A stretch of 5,217 bases of DNA from an uncultured Ruminococcus sp. (lineage in GTDB: Bacteria; Bacillota; Clostridia; Oscillospirales; Ruminococcaceae), in contig NZ_CALDMP010000079.1 in assembly GCF_937915125.1 (NCBI RefSeq), positions 1-5,217 of the forward strand. The letters are read 5' to 3'. Position numbers and translations under genes: made by a program. Below are positions 1-5,134 of the stretch, in pieces (the stretch's first letter is position 1; each line of letters begins with the position of its first letter). The notes under the pieces are model-generated. The model saw only the letters and a list, made by a program, of their open reading frames with translations, was not told where the DNA came from and made no database searches.

Positions 1-66
1 CTTTTTGTTTCATCTGACGAAAAATCTGACGGCGCATCTGACGCACAATCTTTGCGCGGTATTGCC
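1..66 (+). repeat. Dispersed intergenic repeat, copy A
   Basis: This is the first of three copies of a 66-bp intergenic sequence in the window; it matches the reverse complement of 5135-5200 at 64 of 66 positions. It opens with a T-rich tract (2-10), then carries the octamer ATCTGACG three times at an exact 12-bp period (12-19, 24-31, 36-43). It ends with a short hairpin, CGCACAA (42-48), loop TCT, TTGCGCG (52-58), in which the 45/55 pair is broken. The T-tract at the window edge resembles the tail of a terminator whose stem lies outside the window. The copy ends 29 bp before the ATG of the gene at 96. No transposase or terminal inverted repeat is visible. The repeat is seen directly; its nature is inference. 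Confidence 0.9.
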
Positions 67-95
67 TTACATATTTACTTAAAGGAGAATTTATC

Positions 96-476
96 ATGAG
101 CAAAGACTTCAACGATTTTCTGAACACCCCGGACAATTCCGCAATGTATGACACCCAGGATATCCAGGATAACAAGATCTGGGCTGCCCTTTCCTATGTG
201 GGAATTCTGTTCATTCTGCCGCTGCTGGTGAATGGCGGCAACTCCCGTTATGGAAAATTTCACGCAAATCAGGGATTTATCCTGTTTCTGGCGGGTGTTG
301 TCTGCGGCATTGCCGGTGGCATCCTGAGCTTGATACCGATTATTGGCGGCATTCTGTCTGCACTGCTTTCTCTGGCACTGCTGGCGCTGACTATCATCGG
401 TATTATCAATGCTGCAAACGGCAAGGCAAAGGAACTGCCTCTGATCGGCGGTCTGCTGCACGTATTTGATAAGTGA
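96..476 (+). CDS. Small multi-pass membrane protein, Tic20/DUF4870-like
   Basis: This 126-residue protein has an acidic, polar N-terminus (1-27) and then three hydrophobic stretches: about 29-46, 60-81 and 83-106. The polar loop after the first contains FHANQG (55-60), and the C-terminus carries NGKAKELPLIG (108-118). A HANQG-type loop with an N-G-K-x-x-x-L-P-x-I-G tail is typical of small bacterial Tic20/DUF4870-like membrane proteins, whose function is unknown. The ATG is supported by AAGGAG eight bases upstream. No convincing promoter lies between repeat copy A and the start, so transcription may begin in or upstream of the repeat. The downstream neighbour converges on it. The family call is from remembered motifs; no biochemical role can be assigned. 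Confidence 0.85.
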   Translation: MSKDFNDFLNTPDNSAMYDTQDIQDNKIWAALSYVGILFILPLLVNGGNSRYGKFHANQGFILFLAGVVCGIAGGILSLIPIIGGILSALLSLALLALTIIGIINAANGKAKELPLIGGLLHVFDK

Positions 477-477
477 T

Positions 478-504
478 CGGGAAGGATGGAAATATCCGTT
501 CCGG
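478..504 (+). other. Imperfect hairpin just after the membrane-protein gene
   Basis: Immediately after the stop codon at 474-476, GGAA (480-483) and GGAT (484-487) pair with ATCC (494-497) and TTCC (499-502) around a six-base loop, with one bulged G at 498. This gives an eight-pair stem. It is not followed by a run of T, so it is a weak candidate for termination or 3'-end protection. Confidence 0.35.
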
Positions 505-526
505 TTTGGATGATGTTATGATTGGT

Positions 527-575
527 AGGGACACGGTGTGCCGTGTCCTTGCGTGAATTTGCGTGAGTTTGTTTT
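527..575 (+). terminator. Hairpin between convergent genes, probable terminator or 3'-end stabiliser
   Basis: AGGGACACGG (527-536) pairs with CCGTGTCCTT (541-550) around the loop TGTG. This is a 10-bp stem with one G-T wobble, and eight of the pairs are perfect Watson-Crick. The + side is followed by a moderately T-rich stretch (558-575) with no clean T-tract, and the - side has no T-tract at all. Its position between convergent genes fits a shared terminator, but the missing U-tract makes efficient intrinsic termination uncertain. Confidence 0.5.
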
Positions 576-576
576 G

Positions 577-1014
577 TTATTGGCTTTTTAGAAGCGCTGT
601 CATCTCCTCTGCTGCAGTACAATCGTATTGCACCGCCCCGATCAGCATCTGATTTTCATCCACCAGCAGTTCCGTACGGAGTGTATCCTGTCCGGAACTG
701 CTTTGTGTATAAGTATAGCGTGTTGCCGTCTCTCCCAGATGTGCCGTCAGAGCTAGCCCCTGTGCGTTCTGCAACGCTGCATAGCCCTCATAGGCATCAT
801 CCACGCTGACAGGCAACCGTACTGTCTCAGCGGCAATACAACTGCTCTCCGGTTGCCCTTGTGCCCGGAGGAATTCCGTCCGTGCGGCTTCGTCCTCCAG
901 GATGATCTGCACCGGCTCCTCCGCCGGCGGTTCCTGCTGTATCCACCACGCCAGCCAGCCGCATCCGAAAAGTAAGCCCAGTATGCCGGCTGCTAAAATA
1001 CCACGTTTTCCCAT
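577..1014 (-). CDS. Membrane-anchored extracytoplasmic protein, DUF4830-like
   Basis: This 145-residue protein begins with basic residues and a hydrophobic segment (about 5-25), then a Pro/Glu-rich linker (29-35) and a soluble domain. The domain pattern is E-F-L-x-x-x-G near 48-54, then V-R-L-P near 65-68, then D-x-x-Y-x-x-Y-x-x-L-Q-x-x-Q-G, then T-R-Y-T-Y and a final hydrophobic strand. I recall this pattern from the DUF4830 family of Firmicutes, which has no assigned function. Cys18 follows L-L-F-G, which loosely resembles a lipobox. However, Phe at -2 is unusual and the hydrophobic run continues past the Cys, so a single-pass anchor is more likely than a lipoprotein. AAAGGAGG ending nine bases upstream supports this start. 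It is divergent from rsuA, with 65 bp between the two start codons. Confidence 0.85.
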   Translation of the reverse strand: MGKRGILAAGILGLLFGCGWLAWWIQQEPPAEEPVQIILEDEAARTEFLRAQGQPESSCIAAETVRLPVSVDDAYEGYAALQNAQGLALTAHLGETATRYTYTQSSSGQDTLRTELLVDENQMLIGAVQYDCTAAEEMTALLKSQ

Positions 1015-1079
1015 TCTATGCTGCCTCCTTTGCTGTATGGTATGCGGACAGATGAGAAAACAGAACAGGAGGTTTTTTT

Positions 1080-1835
1080 ATGCGCCTGGATCAATTTTTG
1101 TCTGCCAGAACCATGTATTCCCGCCGGGAACTGCGCCAGATGATCACAAAGGGAAAGGTCACAGTGGACGGCGCTGTTACAAAACGTGCCGATCTGCCTG
1201 TTGATCCGGAACAGAACACCGTATTGCTCTGCGGAAAGCATGTCTCCGGCGATCAGTATCTCTATGTGCTGCTGCACAAGCCCAAGGGTTATGTCACTTC
1301 CACAGATGAGCCGGGACAGCACACTGTCATGGAACTGATTCCGCCGGAAATGTGCCGGAAGGAACTGTGCCCGGTGGGACGGCTGGACAAGGATTCTACG
1401 GGGATGCTCCTCCTGACCGACGATGGACAGCTGGCACACCAGGTCATTGCGGCACGGAGCCACGTGGCGAAATACTACCGTATCACGCTGGCACGTCCCT
1501 GGGAGGACGATTATGCGCCGCAGATCGCCGCTGGTATTACCCTTGCAGACGGCGCACAGTGTATGCCGGCACAGGCGGCACTTGTGCCGGGGACGACTCA
1601 CGAAGTTCTGATCTGTCTCCATGAGGGAAAGTATCACCAGGTGCGGCGCATGTTTGCTGCCCTGGGAAATCATGTCAGCGAACTGGAACGTGTGGCACTG
1701 GGCGGGCTGCTTTTGCCGCCGGATCTGGCGCTGGGAGACTGTATTTTGCTCTCTGAAAAAGATGTCCAAAAAATGCTGAAATGTGAAACAGATTTTGCAA
1801 GTTTGCTACAAACGCACCAGAGAAGTTCGTCATAA
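1080..1835 (+). CDS. rsuA: 16S rRNA pseudouridine synthase, RsuA family
   Basis: This enzyme isomerises a uridine to pseudouridine in ribosomal RNA; the RsuA family modifies U516 (E. coli numbering) of 16S rRNA in the cytoplasm. An S4 RNA-binding domain occupies roughly residues 1-50, and the synthase domain follows. Visible motifs are HKPKG (66-70), the catalytic loop GRLDKDSTG (100-108) with Asp103 as the expected nucleophile, TDDGQ (113-117), and EGKYHQVRRMFAALGNHV (182-199). The YHQVRRMFAA.GNHV stretch fits RsuA rather than RluB/E/F, which carry a NR-type motif there. The length, 251 residues, is slightly long for the family because of a polar tail after about 232. AGGAGG (1067-1072), seven bases before the ATG, fixes the start. 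No clear promoter or terminator was found for it; the promoter may overlap the divergent gene's 5' end. Confidence 0.93.
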   Translation: MRLDQFLSARTMYSRRELRQMITKGKVTVDGAVTKRADLPVDPEQNTVLLCGKHVSGDQYLYVLLHKPKGYVTSTDEPGQHTVMELIPPEMCRKELCPVGRLDKDSTGMLLLTDDGQLAHQVIAARSHVAKYYRITLARPWEDDYAPQIAAGITLADGAQCMPAQAALVPGTTHEVLICLHEGKYHQVRRMFAALGNHVSELERVALGGLLLPPDLALGDCILLSEKDVQKMLKCETDFASLLQTHQRSSS

Positions 1836-1874
1836 TTGATAAATGTACATGCAGAATTTTGGGCAATAAACGAC

Positions 1875-1903
1875 TTGAAAAATGTTTGTTTTTTTGGTAT
1901 TAT
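1875..1903 (+). promoter_or_regulatory. Sigma-A type promoter of the ABC ATPase gene
   Basis: TTGAAA (1875-1880) and TATTAT (1898-1903) are separated by exactly 17 bases, which fits a vegetative promoter. The spacer contains a seven-T run. Transcription would start near 1910, giving a leader of about 80 nt before the ATG at 1991. Confidence 0.8.
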
Positions 1904-1913
1904 TATATTGTCA

Positions 1914-1958
1914 CCGAGAGCAGCGGACGGGAGTTTGGCTCCGTGCTGTTTGGATCGG
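1914..1958 (+). promoter_or_regulatory. Structured 5' leader of the ABC ATPase mRNA
   Basis: Three nested paired segments can be drawn. CCGA (1914-1917) pairs with TCGG (1955-1958); AGCAGC (1919-1924) pairs with GCTGTT (1945-1950) with one G-T wobble; CGG-G-AG (1928-1933) pairs with CTCCG (1939-1943) with one bulged G, capped by TTTGG. It begins within a few bases of the predicted transcription start and is not followed by a T-run, so it is not a terminator. It could stabilise the 5' end of the mRNA or bind a regulator. It matches no riboswitch class I recognise. Confidence 0.45.
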
Positions 1959-1990
1959 GAAAATAATCTAGTTTAGGAGGAACTGCACGA

Positions 1991-3127
1991 ATGGCAAGTT
2001 TATCACTTCGACATATTTATAAGAAGTATCCGGGCAACGTTGTTGCAGTAAAGGATGTTAATCTGGAAATCAAGGATAAGGAATTTATCGTACTGGTAGG
2101 ACCTTCCGGTTGTGGTAAGTCCACTACACTGCGTATGATCGCAGGTCTGGAAGAGATCTCTGAAGGTGAGCTGTACATCGGCGACCGTCTGGTAAACGAC
2201 ATCGCACCGAAGGACAGAGATATCGCAATGGTATTCCAGAACTACGCGCTGTATCCGCACATGACCGTTTTCGACAACATGGCATTCGGTCTGAAGCTGC
2301 GTAAGGTTCCGAAGGATGAGATCGCTCGTAAGGTTGAAGAAGCTGCAAAGATCCTGGATCTGAGCCATCTGCTGGATCGTAAGCCGAAGGCTATGTCCGG
2401 TGGTCAGAGACAGCGTGTTGCGCTGGGTCGTGCTATCGTTCGTAATCCGCAGGTATTCCTGCTTGACGAGCCGCTGTCCAACCTGGATGCAAAGCTCCGT
2501 GCGCAGATGAGAACTGAGATCTCCAAGCTGCACAAGAAGCTGGGTACTACATTTATCTACGTAACCCACGACCAGACTGAGGCTATGACCATGGGTGACC
2601 GTATCGTAGTTATGAAGGATGGTATCATTCAGCAGATCGATACACCGCAGGCTCTGTACGAGCGTCCGGGCAACAAGTTTGTTGCAGGATTCCTGGGTTC
2701 TCCGCAGATGAACTTCATCGATGCTGTTCTGAAGAAGGCAGACAACTACTATGTAGAGTTTGGTTCGGAAGCAACCAAGACTGCAAAGGCTGTAAAGTAT
2801 CAGATCGAGATTCCGGCTGCAAAGGTAACACCGGAACTGGCAAAGTATGTCGACAAGGAAGTTATTCTGGGTATCCGTCCGGAAGCAATCCACGACGACG
2901 AGATGTTCCTGTCCAACGCAAGCACTGGTGTCATCGACACTACTGTTGAAATCACAGAAATGATGGGTGCTGAGACCTATCTGTATCTGGTTTGCGCCGG
3001 CATTCCGCTGACTGCTCGTGTAGATCCGCGCTCTACTGCTCGTCCGCAGGATGAGATCAAGGTTGCTCTGGATCCGAACAAGATTCACCTGTTCGACAAG
3101 GAAACCGAAGTAACAATCATTAACTAA
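1991..3127 (+). CDS. msmX: Sugar ABC importer ATPase, MsmX/UgpC/MalK type
   Basis: This 378-residue protein is the ATP-hydrolysing subunit of a carbohydrate importer, acting as a dimer on the cytoplasmic face of the membrane. In order it shows Walker A GPSGCGKST (37-45), Q-loop Gln83, signature SGGQRQR (136-142), Walker B VFLLDEP (155-161) with catalytic Glu160, D-loop SNLD (163-166) and switch His193. A C-terminal regulatory/TOBE region starts near 235, with GIRPEAI at 294-300. All catalytic residues are intact and the length is usual. No permease or binding-protein gene is adjacent, and the gene has its own promoter and terminator. This is the arrangement known for MsmX, a shared ATPase energising several sugar importers; that role here is inference. 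Codon choice is strongly biased (mostly CGT for Arg, much GGT), unlike its neighbours, suggesting high expression. AGGAGG (1975-1980) lies ten bases before the ATG. Confidence 0.95.
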   Translation: MASLSLRHIYKKYPGNVVAVKDVNLEIKDKEFIVLVGPSGCGKSTTLRMIAGLEEISEGELYIGDRLVNDIAPKDRDIAMVFQNYALYPHMTVFDNMAFGLKLRKVPKDEIARKVEEAAKILDLSHLLDRKPKAMSGGQRQRVALGRAIVRNPQVFLLDEPLSNLDAKLRAQMRTEISKLHKKLGTTFIYVTHDQTEAMTMGDRIVVMKDGIIQQIDTPQALYERPGNKFVAGFLGSPQMNFIDAVLKKADNYYVEFGSEATKTAKAVKYQIEIPAAKVTPELAKYVDKEVILGIRPEAIHDDEMFLSNASTGVIDTTVEITEMMGAETYLYLVCAGIPLTARVDPRSTARPQDEIKVALDPNKIHLFDKETEVTIIN

Positions 3128-3153
3128 GTTTCTTTTCAACTGATTTTTATAAG

Positions 3154-3193
3154 AAGGATCTGTACTCTTATGGAGTGCAGGTCCTTTTGTTTT
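3154..3193 (+). terminator. Rho-independent terminator of the ABC ATPase gene
   Basis: A 14-nt arm (3154-3167) pairs along its full length with 3173-3186, with two G-T wobbles and a five-base loop. TTTTGTTTT (3185-3193) follows. This is a strong intrinsic terminator 27 bases after the stop codon. Its T-tract is also the first part of repeat copy B. Confidence 0.93.
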
Positions 3194-3247
3194 ATCTGAC
3201 GAAAATCTGATAGTGCATCTGACGCACAATCTTTGTGCGATATTGCC
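3184..3247 (+). repeat. Dispersed intergenic repeat, copy B (diverged)
   Basis: This copy aligns end to end with copy A with six substitutions and two single-base deletions, one in the T-tract and one in an A-run. ATCTGACG is intact at 3194-3201 and 3217-3224, while the middle unit is degraded (3206-3213). The hairpin CGCACAA (3223-3229), loop TCT, TTGTGCG (3233-3239) pairs perfectly. The copy begins inside the T-tract of the preceding terminator and points the same way as transcription. Confidence 0.9.
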
Positions 3248-3261
3248 CTAAATTTGCAAAA

Positions 3262-3292
3262 ATATAAAAAAATGACCTGCATAAAGCAGGTC
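3262..3292 (-). terminator. Rho-independent terminator facing the minus strand
   Basis: On the minus strand GACCTGC (3292-3286) pairs with GCAGGTC (3280-3274) around a five-base loop, followed by ATTTTTTTATATTTTT. The stem and U-tract are good for minus-strand transcription; there is no T-run on the plus side. The tRNA transcript already has its own terminator at 3462-3499, so this one is either a backup or the end of an unrecognised minus-strand transcript. Confidence 0.75.
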
Positions 3293-3461
3293 CAAAGATA
3301 GATGAAACCATTTAGGGGAATTGGGGGATTCTTCAATCCATGCTTAAAGTATACAGAAGAAAGCTTGAAGCAATCTTAAAAAATGATGTGTTTTCGGGAT
3401 TTTCTAAGGATTTGCACAGCTCGTTCCGACGTTGGGTCAGAACAGCACTTCAGTACGCTCA
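3293..3461. other. Gene-poor block between two minus-strand terminators
   Basis: I see no credible protein gene here: the short open frames lack ribosome binding sites, and one runs into the antisense of a tRNA. An imperfect hairpin lies at 3419-3446: GCT, GTTC and GAC pair with GTC, GAAC and AGC around GTTGG, with one bulge and one mismatch. Since the block ends in a minus-strand terminator, an unrecognised small RNA is possible, but I find no good -35/-10 pair. It matches none of the tmRNA, SRP or 6S RNA features I know. Confidence 0.4.
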
Positions 3462-3499
3462 GAAAACACAAAAGCCTTGCCGAAAATCGACAAGGCTTT
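3462..3499 (-). terminator. Rho-independent terminator of the tRNA-Ser pair
   Basis: On the minus strand 3499-3487 pairs with 3483-3471 over 13 bp with one T-G wobble and a three-base loop. TTTTGTGTTTT follows (overlapping the end of the stem). The stem starts one base after the CCA end of the upstream tRNA gene. Confidence 0.92.
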
Positions 3500-3500
3500 A

Positions 3501-3590
3501 TGGCGCGGAAGGAGGGATTTGAACCCTCGCGCCGGTTTCCCGACCTACTCCCTTAGCAGGGGAGCCCCTTCACCACTTGGGTACTTCCGC
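3501..3590 (-). tRNA. tRNA-Ser(GCT)
   Basis: This is a 90-nt class II tRNA with the long variable arm typical of serine. The acceptor arms GCGGAAG and CTTCCGC pair perfectly, with discriminator G and an encoded CCA (3501-3503). The T-loop GGTTCAAATCC is canonical. The anticodon loop CTGCTAA places anticodon GCT at 3557-3555, reading the serine codons AGC and AGU. It is second in a tandem pair, 56 bases after the tRNA-Ser(TGA) gene and directly before a terminator. No separate promoter is evident, so co-transcription and processing from a common precursor are inferred. Confidence 0.97.
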
Positions 3591-3613
3591 ACACGAGTAT
3601 AGTGAATCAAAAT

Positions 3614-3627
3614 ATGGAATATTCCAT
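3614..3627. other. Perfect 14-bp palindrome between the tRNA genes
   Basis: ATGGAATATTCCAT is a perfect palindrome within the 56-base spacer of the tRNA-Ser pair. In the precursor RNA it would form at best a small hairpin. No function is evident; it is AT-rich and may be chance. Confidence 0.4.
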
Positions 3628-3645
3628 TTGTTTGAGAATGTTCAA

Positions 3646-3735
<90 letters not shown>

Positions 3736-3757
3736 AATTCGCACTAACAGCTTATTT

Positions 3758-3786
3758 ATTATACAACAAAATGACTTCTTTGTCAA
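3758..3786 (-). promoter_or_regulatory. Full-consensus sigma-A promoter of the tRNA-Ser pair
   Basis: On the minus strand TTGACA (3786-3781) and TATAAT (3763-3758) are both exact consensus and separated by 17 bases. This is the strongest promoter in the window and suits stable-RNA expression. Transcription would start near 3751. Confidence 0.95.
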
Positions 3787-3923
3787 GTGAATTTGCAGAA
3801 AAACTTTCTTCAAAACAAAACTCTTTTAAAAGGAAAGCCAGTTTGCAAAAACTTGAAATATATCCATCCAGAATTCCTAAGAAAAGAATGTGCCATGAAC
3901 TGCAATATAAAAAAGAAAAAAGC
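3787..3923. other. AT-rich region between divergent promoters
   Basis: This 137-bp stretch separates the tRNA promoter (minus) from the yjbQ promoter (plus). It is A-rich and has no gene with a ribosome binding site. AAAGAATG (3883-3890) is inverted relative to CATTCTTT (3927-3934), whose first bases overlap the yjbQ -35 box. Otherwise I see nothing specific. Confidence 0.6.
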
Positions 3924-3952
3924 TTGCATTCTTTGGAGATATGTCTTATAAT
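3924..3952 (+). promoter_or_regulatory. Sigma-A promoter of the yjbQ-sirtuin operon
   Basis: TTGCAT (3924-3929) and the perfect -10 box TATAAT (3947-3952) are 17 bases apart. Transcription would begin near 3959, leaving about 27 nt before the ATG at 3986. The alternative in-frame ATG at 3941 lies inside this promoter and would not be transcribed. Confidence 0.88.
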
Positions 3953-3985
3953 GAAAGAGTAGCTTATGAAAAAGGAGACTGGCTT

Positions 3986-4381
3986 ATGCTGTATCAATAT
4001 TCCCTGACAACACCGGCAGAGGATCTCTGCCCCATTACCGCCCAGGTGCAGGGCGCTGTGGCAGAAAGCGGTATTTCCGACGGTATTTGCGTGGTATACT
4101 GCCCCCACACAACCGCTGGGATCACCATTAATGAAAATGCCGATCCGGATGTGGTCACAGATCTGCTGCTTGCCTATCGGAAAGCATTCCCCGACCGCCC
4201 GGAATTCCGCCATATGGAGGGCAATTCTTCCGCCCATGCCCGTGCTTCCGCCATGGGGAGTAGTGTCACCATTCCGGTGAAAAATGGCAGACTGGTGCTT
4301 GGCACATGGCAGGGTGTGTATTTCTGCGAATTTGACGGCCCGCGCAGACGGACATTCTATGTAAACATCATTGCCGGTTAA
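3986..4381 (+). CDS. yjbQ: YjbQ family protein (UPF0047)
   Basis: This is a 131-residue cytoplasmic protein of the YjbQ/UPF0047 family. Members form compact oligomers with a conserved histidine-rich site, and some have weak thiamine-phosphate synthase activity in vitro; the physiological role is unsettled. Family motifs seen are CPHTTAGITINENADPDV (39-56), the EGNSSAHARASAMGSS block (78-93) with His76 and His84 as likely site residues, LGTWQGVYFCEFDGPR (105-120) and a closing beta-strand. I start it at 3986 rather than the longer in-frame ATG at 3941. AAGGAG (3972-3977) sits eight bases upstream, the family begins at this point, and 3941 overlaps the promoter. It is first in an operon, with the sirtuin gene 16 bases downstream. 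Confidence 0.93.
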   Translation: MLYQYSLTTPAEDLCPITAQVQGAVAESGISDGICVVYCPHTTAGITINENADPDVVTDLLLAYRKAFPDRPEFRHMEGNSSAHARASAMGSSVTIPVKNGRLVLGTWQGVYFCEFDGPRRRTFYVNIIAG

Positions 4382-4397
4382 GAGAGGAGCATTTGTT

Positions 4398-5126
4398 ATG
4401 GATCAGGAAAAATGTAACACACTGCAAAACTGGATCAATGCTGCGCAGCGCATTGTCTTTTTTGGCGGTGCCGGCGTTTCCACGGAGAGCGGCATTCCCG
4501 ATTTCCGCAGTCAGGACGGGCTGTATCATCAGCAGTATGACGTACCCCCGGAGACCATTCTGAGTCACACCTATTTTGAACGGCATACCGAGGATTTCTA
4601 CCGCTTTTACCGGAACAAGATGATATGCCTGACGGCGAAGCCAAACGCAGCCCATCGGAAGCTTGCGGAGCTGGAACGAGCTGGGAAGCTTATGGCTGTG
4701 GTGACCCAGAATATTGACGGACTGCATCAGCTGGCAGGGAGCCGCAATGTGCTGGAACTCCACGGCAGCGTCCACCGGAATATCTGCCGTGCCTGCGGTG
4801 CAGTGTACGATGCGGCGTGGATCATGATGACCACCGGTGTGCCCCATTGTGACGCCTGCGGTGCCATGGTAAAGCCGGATGTGGTGCTCTATGAGGAATC
4901 CCTGCCCGAGGATACGCTGACTCGTTCCGTGAACGCCATTGCCAATGCAGATCTGCTTCTTGTGGGCGGTACTTCTTTGACGGTCTATCCGGCGGCGGGA
5001 TTGCTGCGCTATTTCCGGGGCGATCATCTGGTGCTCATAAACCGGGATGCCACCCAAATGGACAACATGGCAGATCTGTGCATTCAGGATCCCATCGGGG
5101 AAGTGCTGGGGCAGATTACGGTTTGA
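4398..5126 (+). CDS. cobB: NAD-dependent protein deacylase (sirtuin, Sir2 family)
   Basis: This 242-residue enzyme removes acyl groups from lysine, consuming NAD and yielding nicotinamide and O-acyl-ADP-ribose. Visible are the NAD-binding GAGVSTESGIPDFRS (24-38), TQNIDGLH (103-110), catalytic His122 in ELHGS, a zinc site of two CxxC pairs (Cys130, Cys133, Cys151, Cys154), KPDVVLYEE (159-167), GTSLTVYPAA (191-200) and NRD (215-217). All key residues are intact. It resembles Sir2Tm-like bacterial sirtuins. The Tyr-x-x-Arg pair that marks CobB/SIRT5-like desuccinylases is not evident near 66-75, so deacetylation is the better guess. The ATG at 4398 is preferred over an upstream in-frame TTG at 4371, because GAGAGGAG (4382-4389) sits eight bases before it and the TTG lies inside yjbQ. 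The symbol is the conventional bacterial name, not proof of CobB specificity. Confidence 0.94.
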   Translation: MDQEKCNTLQNWINAAQRIVFFGGAGVSTESGIPDFRSQDGLYHQQYDVPPETILSHTYFERHTEDFYRFYRNKMICLTAKPNAAHRKLAELERAGKLMAVVTQNIDGLHQLAGSRNVLELHGSVHRNICRACGAVYDAAWIMMTTGVPHCDACGAMVKPDVVLYEESLPEDTLTRSVNAIANADLLLVGGTSLTVYPAAGLLRYFRGDHLVLINRDATQMDNMADLCIQDPIGEVLGQITV

Positions 5127-5134
5127 AAATCAAG

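Noticed and set aside
1..66. CRISPR-like reading of the ATCTGACG iterations
   Set aside because: The units are 8 bp with 4-bp spacers, far too short for a CRISPR array, and the whole 66-bp block recurs elsewhere as a unit.
625..1014. The DUF4830-like protein as a lipoprotein via Cys18
   Set aside because: Phe at -2 of the would-be lipobox is atypical, and the hydrophobic segment continues past the Cys, which favours a plain membrane anchor.
993..1769. A 258-codon open frame antisense to rsuA
   Set aside because: It lies opposite the fully supported rsuA gene, lacks recognisable motifs, and overlaps the start of the minus-strand gene at 577-1014.
2003..3229. A 408-codon open frame antisense to the ABC ATPase gene
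   Set aside because: It lies opposite a gene with complete catalytic motifs and strong codon bias. Biased codon use commonly keeps an antisense frame open. Its translation is unlike any family I know, and it runs through the terminator and repeat copy B.
3177..3293. GCAGGTCC shared by the ABC-gene terminator and the minus-strand terminator, suggesting alternative pairing
   Set aside because: Each copy sits in a more stable local hairpin. An eight-base match between nearby stems is weak evidence for a switch.
3340..3522. A 60-codon plus-strand open frame
   Set aside because: It has no ribosome binding site, crosses the tRNA terminator and ends inside the antisense of tRNA-Ser(GCT).
3771..3962. 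A 63-codon Lys/Ser-rich plus-strand open frame between the divergent promoters
   Set aside because: It has no ribosome binding site, overlaps both promoters, and its composition follows the A-rich DNA.
4371..4397. An upstream in-frame TTG start for the sirtuin
   Set aside because: It lies inside yjbQ, has no ribosome binding site, and the ATG at 4398 has a well-placed GAGAGGAG and fits the family's N-terminus.
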